Below are positions 37,676 through 47,047 of a DNA stretch of 64,000 bases, one piece after another. A program made the translations under genes and the position numbers. Under the pieces are notes generated by a model that did no database searches, was not told the DNA's origin, and was given only the letters and a program-made list of their open reading frames with translations. This DNA comes from Ferrimonas sediminicola (lineage in GTDB: Bacteria; Pseudomonadota; Gammaproteobacteria; Enterobacterales; Shewanellaceae). The stretch lies in contig NZ_SWCI01000002.1 of the NCBI RefSeq assembly GCF_005116715.1, positions 1-64,000 of the forward strand, in the 5' to 3' direction. Position 1 is the stretch's first letter; every line of letters begins with the position of its first letter.

Positions 37676-38572
37676 TCAGCCTCGAACCTTTTGTCCCAGG
37701 TGGATCAGTCCCACCAGCCCAAAGCCGGCCAGCAGCCCGGTCAGGCCGTTGAGCAGGGTGGGCACCAGCGCCGACACCACCTGGCCGATGGCCGGGACCA
37801 GCGCAGTTTCCGCCGCCGCTTCGGAGATCCACTCGCCGATAAGGTGAACCCCGTGGGTCAGGATGCCGCCGCCCACCAGGAACATGGCGATGGTACCCAC
37901 CAGGGAGAGTGATTTCATCAGCCTGGGGGCGGCTGCCAGCAGCAGCCTGCCCAGTGACTGGCTGACATCGGAGGGACGTTGACTCAGGTAGAGGCCGGCA
38001 TCGTCGATTTTGACGATGACCGCCACCAGGCCATAGACTCCGATGGTCATCACCAGGGCGATGGTCGCCAGGGTGGAGAGCTGGGTGATAAAGGGGCTGG
38101 CGGCCACCACCCCCAGGGTCAGGACGATGATCTCGGCCGACAGGATGAAGTCGGTGCGGATCGCCCCCTTGATCTTGGTCTGCTCGTACTGGTGCTGATC
38201 GCTGCCACTGAGGTCCCGGGGCAGTTGGTGTCCCTCCTTTGACAGCATCTCCAGCACCTTTTCCGCCCCTTCGAAACAGAGGAAGAGTCCGCCGAGCATC
38301 AACAGCGGGGTGATCAGCCAGGGGATAAAGGCGCTGATGGCCAGAGCCAGCGGCACCAAGATCGCCTTGTTCAGCAGTGAGCCTTTGGCTACGGCCCAGA
38401 TCACCGGCAGCTCCCGGTCTGCCTTGACGCCGGAGACCTGCTCTGCGTTGACCGCCAAATCATCGCCGAGCACGCCGGCGGTCTTCTTGGCGGCGACCTT
38501 GCTCATGACGGCCACGTCGTCCAGAATTGAGGCGATATCATCCAGTAGGGTGAGAAGACTGGCACCTGCCAT
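37676..38572 (-). CDS. yedI: YedI family (DUF808) inner-membrane protein
   Basis: The 298-residue protein begins [33 protein letters not shown], a motif typical of YedI. Seven or so hydrophobic segments follow. [15 protein letters not shown] is another family block. Transport function has been suggested but is unproven. A CAGGAAAA ribosome site precedes the ATG. The 218-bp gap downstream holds no gene I can see. Confidence 0.88.
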   Translation of the reverse strand: MAGASLLTLLDDIASILDDVAVMSKVAAKKTAGVLGDDLAVNAEQVSGVKADRELPVIWAVAKGSLLNKAILVPLALAISAFIPWLITPLLMLGGLFLCFEGAEKVLEMLSKEGHQLPRDLSGSDQHQYEQTKIKGAIRTDFILSAEIIVLTLGVVAASPFITQLSTLATIALVMTIGVYGLVAVIVKIDDAGLYLSQRPSDVSQSLGRLLLAAAPRLMKSLSLVGTIAMFLVGGGILTHGVHLIGEWISEAAAETALVPAIGQVVSALVPTLLNGLTGLLAGFGLVGLIHLGQKVRG

Positions 38573-38664
38573 GTTGTTGTTTTCCTGTTATAAAAAATCA
38601 AATCTGTCGAGGCGGAAAGAGTAGTCCTCATCGTTCCGGCAAGCAAGGGGTAGCCTCGGCAAAG

Positions 38665-40275
38665 TTACTCAAAACTTACCTGACAAACCGATACCCTGGC
38701 CCCCTGACCTTCGAGGAAATTGAGCCAACGGGACTGATTGTCTTGCAGCCTGTCCCCCGGTCCCTTCACCTCCAGCCATCGGGCCTGGCGTCCCTGGACC
38801 AGAAACAGGTCCGGATGGCCGCTGCGATTGCCCCTCAGATCGAACAGCAGCCGCTCAAAGCAGGCGCTGAGCAGCGCCCTGGGCAGGCTGTGCAGGGCCT
38901 GTTCGGCCAGATCTGCCGGGAACCTGTCCCACTGCACCAGCGGGTTGGCGATTCCCTGCTTGAGGCGGTAGCGCTCCAGCAGCCGCTCAGGCGTCCAGTT
39001 CGCCAGCTCGGCCCGGAGGCTGGCCTGGCGTCGAGGGACAAACTCCGGGCGATAGAGATCCCTCGGTCCCTGCTGGTAGGGGTTGACGAACGCGCCGGCC
39101 ACCGGCGCGAACATCGATGGCCAGATCACCAACCCCAGTAGGCCATTGAGCAGGGCGTTTTCACAGTAAAAGACCCGCCAACCCGCCGCTGCGTAGTGGG
39201 CCGCCACCTGCAGCTCCACCCGCTCGCCGCTGTTGGCCAGGACCAGCCTCTCCTGTTTGGGGGCGTGGGTGGTCAGGGGGGACCAGTGCCAATGCCCCTG
39301 ACGTGCCAACTGCTTGCCCAGGCGTGCCGCCACCGTGGCTTCCTGCTCATCCAGGGGAGAGACCAGCATCCGGGTGACCAGGGTCACGGCCCGCAGCGAC
39401 CGTTGGCGTTTCAGGGCGATCCGCGCCTGGCGCTCCCGGGATGGGGGCAAGGTGCTTTGGCGGTATAGGACCAAAGCCTGGTCAAACGCCTCCCGGCGTT
39501 CCCATTCGCGGGCAACCAGCAGCGCCGTTTTCTGGCGCTTTCGCTCCAGCTCCGGCCAGGGCAGGGGGCCGGGCAGCCCGGGGGCCAGTTGCAGCAGGGC
39601 GTCACCATCGCGTTGCTCAAGGCAGCGCTGGCACTCCCGGCTCAGCACCTCCTGGCTCAGCCAGGCCTCCAGGGTTTCCCGGGAGTCTATCTCCAGCCCG
39701 TCCGCCGTCAGCGGGTAGCTTTCGAATCGCTGGATGCCGAGATCGCTGACCACAAACTGGGCCAGGTCCTGGTGAAGGTTGCCGAAGTAGAGCAGCCTCA
39801 GGGTGTCGAGTATGGCCCGTTGTTCCAGGGCCAGCACCGACAGCCGGTGCTCGGGCAACGGCAGTGGCGCCAGGCTCGCCAGCAGTTCGGTTTTACTCAA
39901 TCGGGCGTCGGCCTCCGGCACTAAGGCCAGCAGTTCCCTCTTGGTGCACAGGCTGGCCAACTCCTGCCAGCCGGGGGCGGGGTGCCACCGTGCCAGACGC
40001 GCGTCGACCAGGGCCTTGGCGCAGTGGTGAAGGTCGGGGATCTCGTCGTACCTGAGCTTGTCCAGCCTGAACAGAGGGCCTTTGCGGGAGAGCAGTCTCA
40101 CCAGCAGGCGTTGCGGAGCCGGGCCCAGGGCATTGAATCGGATCAGCCAGGCGAGCTCGTCGGCGCTCAGCAGGTGCCGGCACCGGTCCACAACGTGGCG
40201 GACCAGGAGGTTGAAGTTGCTCAGGTAGTAGTCGGGCGCCAAGTCGGCACCCGCAGCAGGGAGCGGCGTGTCCAT
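38665..40275 (-). CDS. VRR-NUC domain nuclease, FAN1-like
   Basis: The 536-residue protein ends in a VRR-NUC domain (from about residue 400). RSGHPDLFLV supplies the acidic metal ligand (about D489) and RWLEVKGPGDRLQDNQ supplies E502 and K504 of the PD-(D/E)XK site. The N-terminal region resembles the SAP and TPR-like parts of bacterial FAN1 relatives (LLSADELAWLIRFNALGPAPQRLLVRLLSRKG). FAN1 cuts flap and crosslink structures. The bacterial role in repair is inferred. The start lies 23 bp after the amidohydrolase stop. Confidence 0.85.
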   Translation of the reverse strand: MDTPLPAAGADLAPDYYLSNFNLLVRHVVDRCRHLLSADELAWLIRFNALGPAPQRLLVRLLSRKGPLFRLDKLRYDEIPDLHHCAKALVDARLARWHPAPGWQELASLCTKRELLALVPEADARLSKTELLASLAPLPLPEHRLSVLALEQRAILDTLRLLYFGNLHQDLAQFVVSDLGIQRFESYPLTADGLEIDSRETLEAWLSQEVLSRECQRCLEQRDGDALLQLAPGLPGPLPWPELERKRQKTALLVAREWERREAFDQALVLYRQSTLPPSRERQARIALKRQRSLRAVTLVTRMLVSPLDEQEATVAARLGKQLARQGHWHWSPLTTHAPKQERLVLANSGERVELQVAAHYAAAGWRVFYCENALLNGLLGLVIWPSMFAPVAGAFVNPYQQGPRDLYRPEFVPRRQASLRAELANWTPERLLERYRLKQGIANPLVQWDRFPADLAEQALHSLPRALLSACFERLLFDLRGNRSGHPDLFLVQGRQARWLEVKGPGDRLQDNQSRWLNFLEGQGARVSVCQVSFE

Positions 40276-40298
40276 CGGGACAGCTTAGCCGTGAACCG

Positions 40299-41927
40299 TC
40301 AGCGGGCAAACTCCTCGGCAATGAAGACTGGCTCGCCCTCCAGGTAGGTGGCCAGCACCCGGGTTTGCCAGATCTCGTGCACCGGCACCCTGAAGTAGTC
40401 TCTGTCCACTAGGACGAAGTCGGCGGCCTTGCCAGGCTCCAGAGAGCCCAGCTTCTCCTCCTGGAAGGCGGCGTAGGCGGCGCCCAGGGTGAAGGCGTGC
40501 AGCGCCTCCTCTCGGCTCAGCGCCTGGGCCGGGTACCACCCCTTGGCGGGCTGGCCCTGGTGGTCCTGGCGGGCGATGGCGGCGTACAGCCCCCAGAAGG
40601 GGTTGGCGGATTCGATGGGGAAATCGGAACCGCCGGCCAGGGGGATGCCGGCGTCGAGGACGGTGCGCCAGGCGTAAGCGCCGTGGATCCGCTCCGGCCC
40701 CAGGCGATCCTCCGCCATATTCATGTCCGAGGTGGCGTGGGTGGGCTGCATGGACGCGATGATCCCCGCAGAGCGAATGGCGCTGAAATCCTCGGCGGCC
40801 ACCACCTGCAGATGCTCGATGCGGTTGCGTTGCTGCGGTTTACCGTACTGGGCGATCGCCTTGAGCACCTCCCGATTGCCCCGGTCGCCAATGGCGTGAA
40901 CGTTGACCTGAAAACCGCGGTCGATGACCGTTTTGATCCGCTGCTTCAGTTCGGCCACCGGGTGGATCAGCAGGCCGCGATGGCCCTTCCTGTCACTGTA
41001 GTCATCCAGCAGGGCCGCGCCCCGGCTGCCGAGGGCGCCGTCGGCATAGAGCTTGACCGAACGGGCCACCAGGTGGTCTCCCATGTAGGGGGCTGCGACC
41101 CGGTTGAGGGTCTCCACGTCAGAGAGCATGGCGTAGATGCGCAGGGGCAGGGCGTCCTGGCCATCCCGTTGCTGATACAGGGCCAGGGTGTCGAAGTCGA
41201 CGCCGGCATCGTGGACCCCGGTGAGCCCCAGGCTGGCAAGTTGCGCCAGGGCGCGATCCAGTGCCACCCGTTGTTCCTCTCGGCTTCGTCCGGGGATCTT
41301 TGCCTCAACCAGTGACATGGCATTGTCCACCAAGATGCCGTCGGCCTCCCCCGCGGCGGTGCGGCCTATCTGCCCCCCCTCCGGGGCGTCGGTGTCCGCG
41401 TCGATGCCCGCCAGTTCCAGGGCCAGGCTGTTGGCCCAGCCGGCGTGGCCGTCCACCCGTCGCAGCCACACCGGACGATCGGCCACCACCGTGTCCAGGT
41501 CCGAGGCGCTGGGAAAGGCCCGATCCGGCCACAGCTCCTGGTTCCAGCCGCGACCCCGTATCCATTTAGCCTGGGGGGTGGCCTCGGCGTAGGCCTTGAT
41601 CCTTGCCAGGGCCTGCGCCTTGCTGGTGATGCCGCTGAGATTGAGATCCGCTTGCAGATAGCCCTGGCCCATGACGTGGCCGTGCGCATCGGTCAACCCC
41701 GGCAGCAGGGTTCGCCCCCGGCCATCGACCCGGCGGTCGGCATCGATGCCGGAGAACGCCCCGGCCGCGCCGGTGGCGACCACCCGCCCATCTTTTACCT
41801 GCAGTGCGCCGAACTTGTGTATCCCCCCATCGGTCAGGGTGTATCCGTTGACATTATCCACCACCAGGGTATCGGCGGCCGAGGTGCAGGCGAAGGCCAG
41901 GCTGAGGGAGAGGAACAGGGCACGCAT
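40299..41927 (-). CDS. exported amidohydrolase, YtcJ-like
   Basis: The 542-residue protein starts with a signal peptide (MRALFLSLSLAFACTSAAD). It shows amidohydrolase-3 features: LLPGLTDAHGHVMGQG (metal ligands), VNVHAIGDRGN, IASMQPTHATSDM and GGSDFPIESANPFWG. The family hydrolyses amide or N-formyl bonds with divalent metal, and the substrate is unknown. AAGGA precedes the ATG. It may be cotranscribed with the VRR-NUC gene. Confidence 0.85.
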   Translation of the reverse strand: MRALFLSLSLAFACTSAADTLVVDNVNGYTLTDGGIHKFGALQVKDGRVVATGAAGAFSGIDADRRVDGRGRTLLPGLTDAHGHVMGQGYLQADLNLSGITSKAQALARIKAYAEATPQAKWIRGRGWNQELWPDRAFPSASDLDTVVADRPVWLRRVDGHAGWANSLALELAGIDADTDAPEGGQIGRTAAGEADGILVDNAMSLVEAKIPGRSREEQRVALDRALAQLASLGLTGVHDAGVDFDTLALYQQRDGQDALPLRIYAMLSDVETLNRVAAPYMGDHLVARSVKLYADGALGSRGAALLDDYSDRKGHRGLLIHPVAELKQRIKTVIDRGFQVNVHAIGDRGNREVLKAIAQYGKPQQRNRIEHLQVVAAEDFSAIRSAGIIASMQPTHATSDMNMAEDRLGPERIHGAYAWRTVLDAGIPLAGGSDFPIESANPFWGLYAAIARQDHQGQPAKGWYPAQALSREEALHAFTLGAAYAAFQEEKLGSLEPGKAADFVLVDRDYFRVPVHEIWQTRVLATYLEGEPVFIAEEFAR

Positions 41928-42137
41928 GGGAAATCCTTTTTAACTTATGGCGTTATCTTGTTTTTTAGCTGAGGGACACCCTATCAGCCCCAGGGAAGCC
42001 TGTGCAACGCTTTAACCGTGTTCCGGGGACACCGGAATTGAACACGGAGGTGGGAAATTTACTCTAATACATGAAAAATGGGCAATAATTGGCCATAGTG
42101 GGGGCAGGGAGTGAGCACCAGCAGGGATGAGGGTGGC

Positions 42138-43901
42138 ATGAGCATGACTGAACAGCAGACTCTAATTGAGCGCGTGCGGGGGAGTGGGCGCAGCAGCGAT
42201 AGGTTGCAGCGGTACCTGGGGGTGATCCAGGATCTGTTTGCCAACTCCACCGACATGATCTGGGTGACCCATGGCGACCGCTTCATCTGGAGCAATGCCG
42301 AGGCGGCCAGGCAGCTTGGGTTTGATTCGCCGCAGCAACTGGTCGGCCTGACCCCCGCCGACATCTCACCGGAACGCCAGCCCGACGGGGCCCTCTCGTC
42401 GGTTCGTGCCCTGAAGGAGATCAACTGCGCCCACACTCACGGCCAAAACAGGTTTGAGTGGTGCCACAGCGATCGGCGCGGTGGGATCATTCCCTGCGAG
42501 ATCATCATCACCGCCATCCCCGTGGTGAATGACGTGGTTATGCTGGCCGTCGGCCGCAACCTGAGGATGGTGAAGGAGGTGGAGCGCCGCCTCGAACTCT
42601 CCCAGCGGCTTGACCCCCTGACCGGCCTGCCCAACCGCCGAGCCCTGATGGACGAGATAGAGGCCCAAGTGGCCGACAGTGGTGAGATCAGCCTGGTGTG
42701 CATCGGCCTGGATCAGTTTAACCGGGTCAACGAGGAGTTTGGCTTTCGCAGCGGCGACAAGGTGCTCAACCTGGTGTCGCAGCGACTGGCCAAATGCCTG
42801 GATAAGCGGGGGATGCTGGCCCGCTTCCACGGGGATACCTTTATGGTGCTGTTGACCCACTGCACGGTCAGCGAAGCGGTCGACCGGGCCGGGGGGCTGC
42901 TTGAGCAACTGCGCCGCCCCTTCTCCCTGGGCGGGGTGAGCCTGGGGCTGCAGTGCAGCCTGGGCCTGTCGCTGCTGTGTGAGGCCAAGGACAGCAAAAC
43001 CCTGTTGCAGCATGCCGAAGCCGCCATGTTTCAGGCCAAGCGCAGCGGCGGCAACCGACTCTGCTGTTACAGCACCCGGTTGGCTGAACAGCAGGCGATG
43101 GAGCGTAACCTGGTGAATGAGATCCGCGAGGCGCTGGAGCGACAGGAGTTCTTTCTGATGTACCAGCCGGTGTTTCACCTGGACTCCGGGGTGATCACCG
43201 GAGCCGAAGCCCTGCTGCGCTGGCGCCACCCGATGCGCGGCATACTGTCACCGGATGACTTTGTCGATCAGGCGGAGCGCAACGGCCAGATTGTGGAGAT
43301 TGGCCGTCAGGTGCTGGAGATGGCCTGTCGCCAGATGAAGTTGTGGCTGGACAGGGGATTACCGGTCAGCCAGATGAGCGTTAACATCTCAGTCAGCCAG
43401 ATAGAGAGCGGCGATCTGGTGGAGCACCTGCTGGCGACTTTGAAGCGGCATCAGGTTCCGCCCGAGATGCTCGAGATCGAGGTGACCGAGTCGATGCTGG
43501 CTCACCAGGGTGAGCCGATGGCGGCGCAACTCTGGAAACTGCGTCAGGCCGGCGTGGCCGTCGCCATCGATGATTTCGGCACCGGCTACTCCTCCTTTGG
43601 TCGTCTCAAGTCCCTGCCGGTGGACAGGGTGAAGATAGACCGCAGCTTCGTCCGTGAACTGGAGAACGACGAGCGAAACGCCTCCATCATTCAGGCGATC
43701 ATCGCCCTGGCCCACAACCTGGAGATGGTGGTCACCGCCGAGGGGATCGAGACCGACTATCAGTACCAGTTCCTGCTCAGCCACCGTTGTGAGTGTGGCC
43801 AGGGGTTCCTGATCAGCGCACCGGTGACGCCGGTGCGCTTTGAAGACCTGGTGCGTCACCACTGGAAATGCTTGCGTCGTACCATCAATCAGACAAGCTG
43901 A
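42138..43901 (+). CDS. PAS-GGDEF-EAL protein, probable c-di-GMP phosphodiesterase
   Basis: I choose ATG 42138 over a GTG at 42111 because GAGGGTGG lies upstream. The product is 587 residues. A PAS domain (about 20-140) is followed by a GGDEF domain whose motif is degraded to HGDTF, so cyclase activity is unlikely. The EAL domain is intact: GAEALLRWRHP, NISVSQIE, EVTESMLA, DDFGTGYSSFGRLKSLPVDRVKIDRSFV and ETDYQYQFL. It is predicted to hydrolyse cyclic di-GMP in response to the PAS input. No transmembrane segment is present. Its 3' end overlaps the convergent LysR gene by 13 bp. Confidence 0.88.
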   Translation: MSMTEQQTLIERVRGSGRSSDRLQRYLGVIQDLFANSTDMIWVTHGDRFIWSNAEAARQLGFDSPQQLVGLTPADISPERQPDGALSSVRALKEINCAHTHGQNRFEWCHSDRRGGIIPCEIIITAIPVVNDVVMLAVGRNLRMVKEVERRLELSQRLDPLTGLPNRRALMDEIEAQVADSGEISLVCIGLDQFNRVNEEFGFRSGDKVLNLVSQRLAKCLDKRGMLARFHGDTFMVLLTHCTVSEAVDRAGGLLEQLRRPFSLGGVSLGLQCSLGLSLLCEAKDSKTLLQHAEAAMFQAKRSGGNRLCCYSTRLAEQQAMERNLVNEIREALERQEFFLMYQPVFHLDSGVITGAEALLRWRHPMRGILSPDDFVDQAERNGQIVEIGRQVLEMACRQMKLWLDRGLPVSQMSVNISVSQIESGDLVEHLLATLKRHQVPPEMLEIEVTESMLAHQGEPMAAQLWKLRQAGVAVAIDDFGTGYSSFGRLKSLPVDRVKIDRSFVRELENDERNASIIQAIIALAHNLEMVVTAEGIETDYQYQFLLSHRCECGQGFLISAPVTPVRFEDLVRHHWKCLRRTINQTS

Positions 43902-44773
43902 GGATTCAGCAGAGGTTTGATGGTGTCGATGACATGGCGCACCCGGGTGGGGTGCGGCTGGTGACGCCGGTAGACCAGGTAGATGGGCTCAGACACGGGG
44001 TTGGCCAGTGAGTGCACCGCTACCCTGTCCGGTTCGCCGAACGCCTCCACGGCGTATTTCGGCAGCACGGTGAAGCACAGCCCCCTGGCCACCGGGACCA
44101 GCAACATGCCAATGTGGTTGCAGAACCCGCGCCTGGGGAGCTGAGTCAACTGCTGAAACTCACTAAAGTTGGCTCCCAGCAGCAGGCTGATGTGGTGCTC
44201 GCCGTCCGGATGAGCCTGGTAGCCCAACCTCATCAGGCTGTCCCAGCAGGGCGTCTGCACCGACCCCGGGGTCACCAGGTAGAGCGGCTCCTCACCGAAG
44301 GGCCGGTAGGCCAGCTCCGGTTCATTGCCCATCCGGGTTATCAGCCCCAGATCCAGGTTGCGGCTGAGCAGCTCCCGCTCCACCCCTTCGTTGGGGGCGA
44401 AGGTGTAGTCGAGGGTGAGCTCGGGGTGCGCCTGCTGCAGCGCCAGAAGCTCCGGGTAGAGCTTCAGTCCCAGGCTGCCCGGGGAGGCAAAACGGATGGC
44501 CCCGGCAAAGGGGTTGTCCGTGGCCAGCTGCTGCTCCAGCAGGGACAGATCCGCCAGGGTACGCTGGGCTTGCCGATAGACCTCGCGGCCGGCCTGGGTC
44601 AGCTGAAAGCGCTTGCCCTCCCGTTGCAGCAGCGGCTGGCCAAAGTGGTCCTCCAGCTTGCGCACATGCTGGCTGACGCCGGGCTGGGTCATCGCCAGTT
44701 TGTCGGCGGTACGGGTAAAGTGGCCGGTCTCGACCAGGGTGACGTAGGTCTGCAACCAGATCAGGTTGAGCAT
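43889..44773 (-). CDS. LysR family transcriptional regulator
   Basis: ATG 44773 (MLNLIWLQTYVTLVETGHF) has GAGG eight bases upstream and gives 294 residues. The winged helix spans about 1-60 (TRTADKLAMTQPGVSQHVRKLEDHFGQPLL) and the effector domain follows. It faces the VOC gene across 114 bp, the usual arrangement of a LysR regulator and its target. An AT-rich dyad sits in that gap (TTATC-N8-CATAA near 44802). The effector is unknown. Confidence 0.88.
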   Translation of the reverse strand: MLNLIWLQTYVTLVETGHFTRTADKLAMTQPGVSQHVRKLEDHFGQPLLQREGKRFQLTQAGREVYRQAQRTLADLSLLEQQLATDNPFAGAIRFASPGSLGLKLYPELLALQQAHPELTLDYTFAPNEGVERELLSRNLDLGLITRMGNEPELAYRPFGEEPLYLVTPGSVQTPCWDSLMRLGYQAHPDGEHHISLLLGANFSEFQQLTQLPRRGFCNHIGMLLVPVARGLCFTVLPKYAVEAFGEPDRVAVHSLANPVSEPIYLVYRRHQPHPTRVRHVIDTIKPLLNPQLV

Positions 44774-44887
44774 GCAGGGCGCCTCAATCATTATCTAGTG
44801 TTATCATAAGAATCATAAACCATAATTTCAATCGCAGGACCGGTTTGCCTATCCTGTTCCGCACAGTCACTGAACAGGAGAGCCATC

Positions 44888-45385
44888 ATGACTCAGCAAT
44901 TTCCCCGCACCTTCTCCCACATCGGTATTTCAGTCCCGGATCTGGAGGCGGCGGTCAAGTTCTACACCGAGGTGATGGGCTGGTACCTCATCATGGCGCC
45001 AGCCGAGGTCAGCGAAGACGACAGTGCCATCGGCATCATGTGCAACGATGTCTTCGGACCGGGGTGGGGCAGCTTCAAAATTGCCCACCTGGCCACCGGC
45101 GACAAGATTGGCATTGAGCTGTTTGAGTTCCCCAATGCCACCGATCCGGAGAACAATTTCGAGTACTGGAAAACCGGCGTCTTCCACTTTTCGGTGCAGG
45201 ACCCGGATCTGGAGGGACTGGTGGAGAAGATCCTGGCTGCGGGCGGCAAGCAGCGGATGCCGGTGCGCTACTACTACCCAGGTGAGAAGCCCTACCGCAT
45301 GGTGTACATGGAGGATCCTTTCGGCAATATCCTGGAGATCTACAGCCACAGCTACGAGCTGACCTACTCCTCCGGCGCCTACTGA
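44888..45385 (+). CDS. VOC family (glyoxalase/bleomycin-resistance fold) protein
   Basis: The 165-residue protein has the paired beta-alpha-beta-beta-beta modules of the vicinal oxygen chelate family. Metal ligand positions are suggested by FSHIGISVPDLEAAVKFYTEVMGW, ELFEF, FHFSVQDPDLEGL and MEDPFGNILEIYSHSYE. It has an AACAGGAGAG ribosome site and is divergent from the LysR gene. The exact reaction (glyoxalase, dioxygenase or other) cannot be told. Confidence 0.85.
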   Translation: MTQQFPRTFSHIGISVPDLEAAVKFYTEVMGWYLIMAPAEVSEDDSAIGIMCNDVFGPGWGSFKIAHLATGDKIGIELFEFPNATDPENNFEYWKTGVFHFSVQDPDLEGLVEKILAAGGKQRMPVRYYYPGEKPYRMVYMEDPFGNILEIYSHSYELTYSSGAY

Positions 45386-45434
45386 CGCCGCCTGAGTTCT
45401 CCAGATCGCTCAGGCGAGAAAGCATCAGACAGAA

Positions 45435-45452
45435 GGGCCCCAAGGGGCCCTG
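45435..45452. terminator. GC hairpin between VOC gene and cls
   Basis: GGGCCCC-AA-GGGGCCC forms a strong 7-bp hairpin in the gap between convergent genes. It lacks a T-run, so termination is only suggested. Confidence 0.45.
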
Positions 45453-45497
45453 TGTCGTTTGGGAGGGGGCGTGCGGCTGGCACCCGGTCGGCGCTCG

Positions 45498-46961
45498 TTA
45501 CAGCAGCGGGGCAAAGGTATAGAAAAACTGTTCCACCAGTTTCTTCCACAGTGGCCGGTTGGCCCAGTGCACGTCATCGAGCCGATGGCTCTGAGCCAGG
45601 TATCGCTGCAGCAGTTGCTCCAGCTTGTGGCAAAGCTCGGGGTCATCCACCGCCAGGGATACCTCCGAGTTGAGCAGCAGACTGCGAATATCCAGGTTAA
45701 CCGTGCCGATAATGCAGTGATCTCCGTCGATAAGCATCGACTTGGTGTGCAGCAGGCCGCCATTGAAGCGGTAGATGCCAACGCCCGCCCGCAGCAGCTC
45801 CGAGAAGAAGGCGCGGCTGGCCCACTCCACCATGAAGGAGTCATTCTTGTCGGGGATGATAAGCTTCACCTCTACGCCACTCTGTGCGGCGGTGCGCAGG
45901 GCATCCAGCAGCTGTTCGCTGGGTACGAAGTAGGGGGAGGTGAGTATGATGCTCTTCCTGGCGTGGTAGATGGAGAGCAGCAGCACCTGCTGGATCAGGT
46001 TTTCTGGCAGCCCTTGTCCCGACGGAATCACCTGTACCGAGTGACCGGCGTGCTCATGGTTCGGACGCGCCTGCAGTCGGTGGGGATCGATCTCCAGTAG
46101 GATGCGGCTGCCGGTTTCATACTCCCAGTCCCAGGCCTGCAGCGCTTGCAGGGAGAGCACCGAAGGGCCGGTAATCCGGATCATGATGTCGACCCATTGG
46201 CCGATGCCGGCGGATTGCTTGAAGTAGCGGCTGTCCACCAGGTTCATCGAACCGGTGTAGGCGATCTGCTGGTCGATCACCACAATCTTGCGGTGCTGGC
46301 GCAGATCCATCCGTCTCAGGAACATCCTCAGAGGGTTCACACCGAGCGCCTTGACGATCTCGATGCCGGCGGACTCCATCTTGTAGGCCCACAGGCTGTT
46401 GAAGAAGTCGCGGCTGCCGGCCCCGTCGAGCAGCACCCGCACCTGAACGCCCCGTTGGCGGGCCTCGATCAGGGCGTTGGCCACTTCGTTGGCGAGACCG
46501 CCCGGGTGCCAGATGTAGAACTCCATCTGCACCGACTCCCTGGCGTCACGGATATCCTGGGTGATGCGGCGCAGGATCTCCTGGCAGTTCTCGATCAGTT
46601 CCAGATCGTTGCCCATCAGGGCCGGGATCCCCAGGCGCCGCAGGCTCAATTCGTGCAAGGGGCGAGCATGCTGTCCCATGGTCTTGCCCATCTCAGCGGC
46701 GTGAAGCAGGCTGCGGTACCATTGCTCGAAGGGGATGGTCATGGCACCGATCCGGCGCTTGCGCTCACGGCCGATGTTCAACTCACCAAACAGCAGGTAG
46801 ACGATCACCCCGAACAGGGGAATGATGAAGATCAGCAGCAGCCACGCCAGGGAAACGCCGAAGGGGCGCCGCTTGAGCACAATGCGCAGCGACACACCGG
46901 CGACCACGATCCAGTATCCGGCGAGAAGGGCGAGGGTGGCAAACTGGTAAAACTGGCTCAC
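45498..46961 (-). CDS. cls: cardiolipin synthase
   Basis: The 487-residue protein has two N-terminal membrane segments and two phospholipase D HKD motifs (HRKIVVIDQQIAYTGSMN and HTKSMLIDGDHCIIGTVN). It joins two phosphatidylglycerols, or similar, to cardiolipin at the inner membrane. Length and topology fit ClsA. The start is GTG 46961. Confidence 0.93.
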   Translation of the reverse strand: MSQFYQFATLALLAGYWIVVAGVSLRIVLKRRPFGVSLAWLLLIFIIPLFGVIVYLLFGELNIGRERKRRIGAMTIPFEQWYRSLLHAAEMGKTMGQHARPLHELSLRRLGIPALMGNDLELIENCQEILRRITQDIRDARESVQMEFYIWHPGGLANEVANALIEARQRGVQVRVLLDGAGSRDFFNSLWAYKMESAGIEIVKALGVNPLRMFLRRMDLRQHRKIVVIDQQIAYTGSMNLVDSRYFKQSAGIGQWVDIMIRITGPSVLSLQALQAWDWEYETGSRILLEIDPHRLQARPNHEHAGHSVQVIPSGQGLPENLIQQVLLLSIYHARKSIILTSPYFVPSEQLLDALRTAAQSGVEVKLIIPDKNDSFMVEWASRAFFSELLRAGVGIYRFNGGLLHTKSMLIDGDHCIIGTVNLDIRSLLLNSEVSLAVDDPELCHKLEQLLQRYLAQSHRLDDVHWANRPLWKKLVEQFFYTFAPLL

Positions 46962-47047
46962 ATCGTTGGTTAAGTGGCGGTTATGTGAAGCAAATATACA
47001 CCGAATCGCCTTGGTTGCCAGAGCTTTGTGCCAGTTTTATTGCAAGG

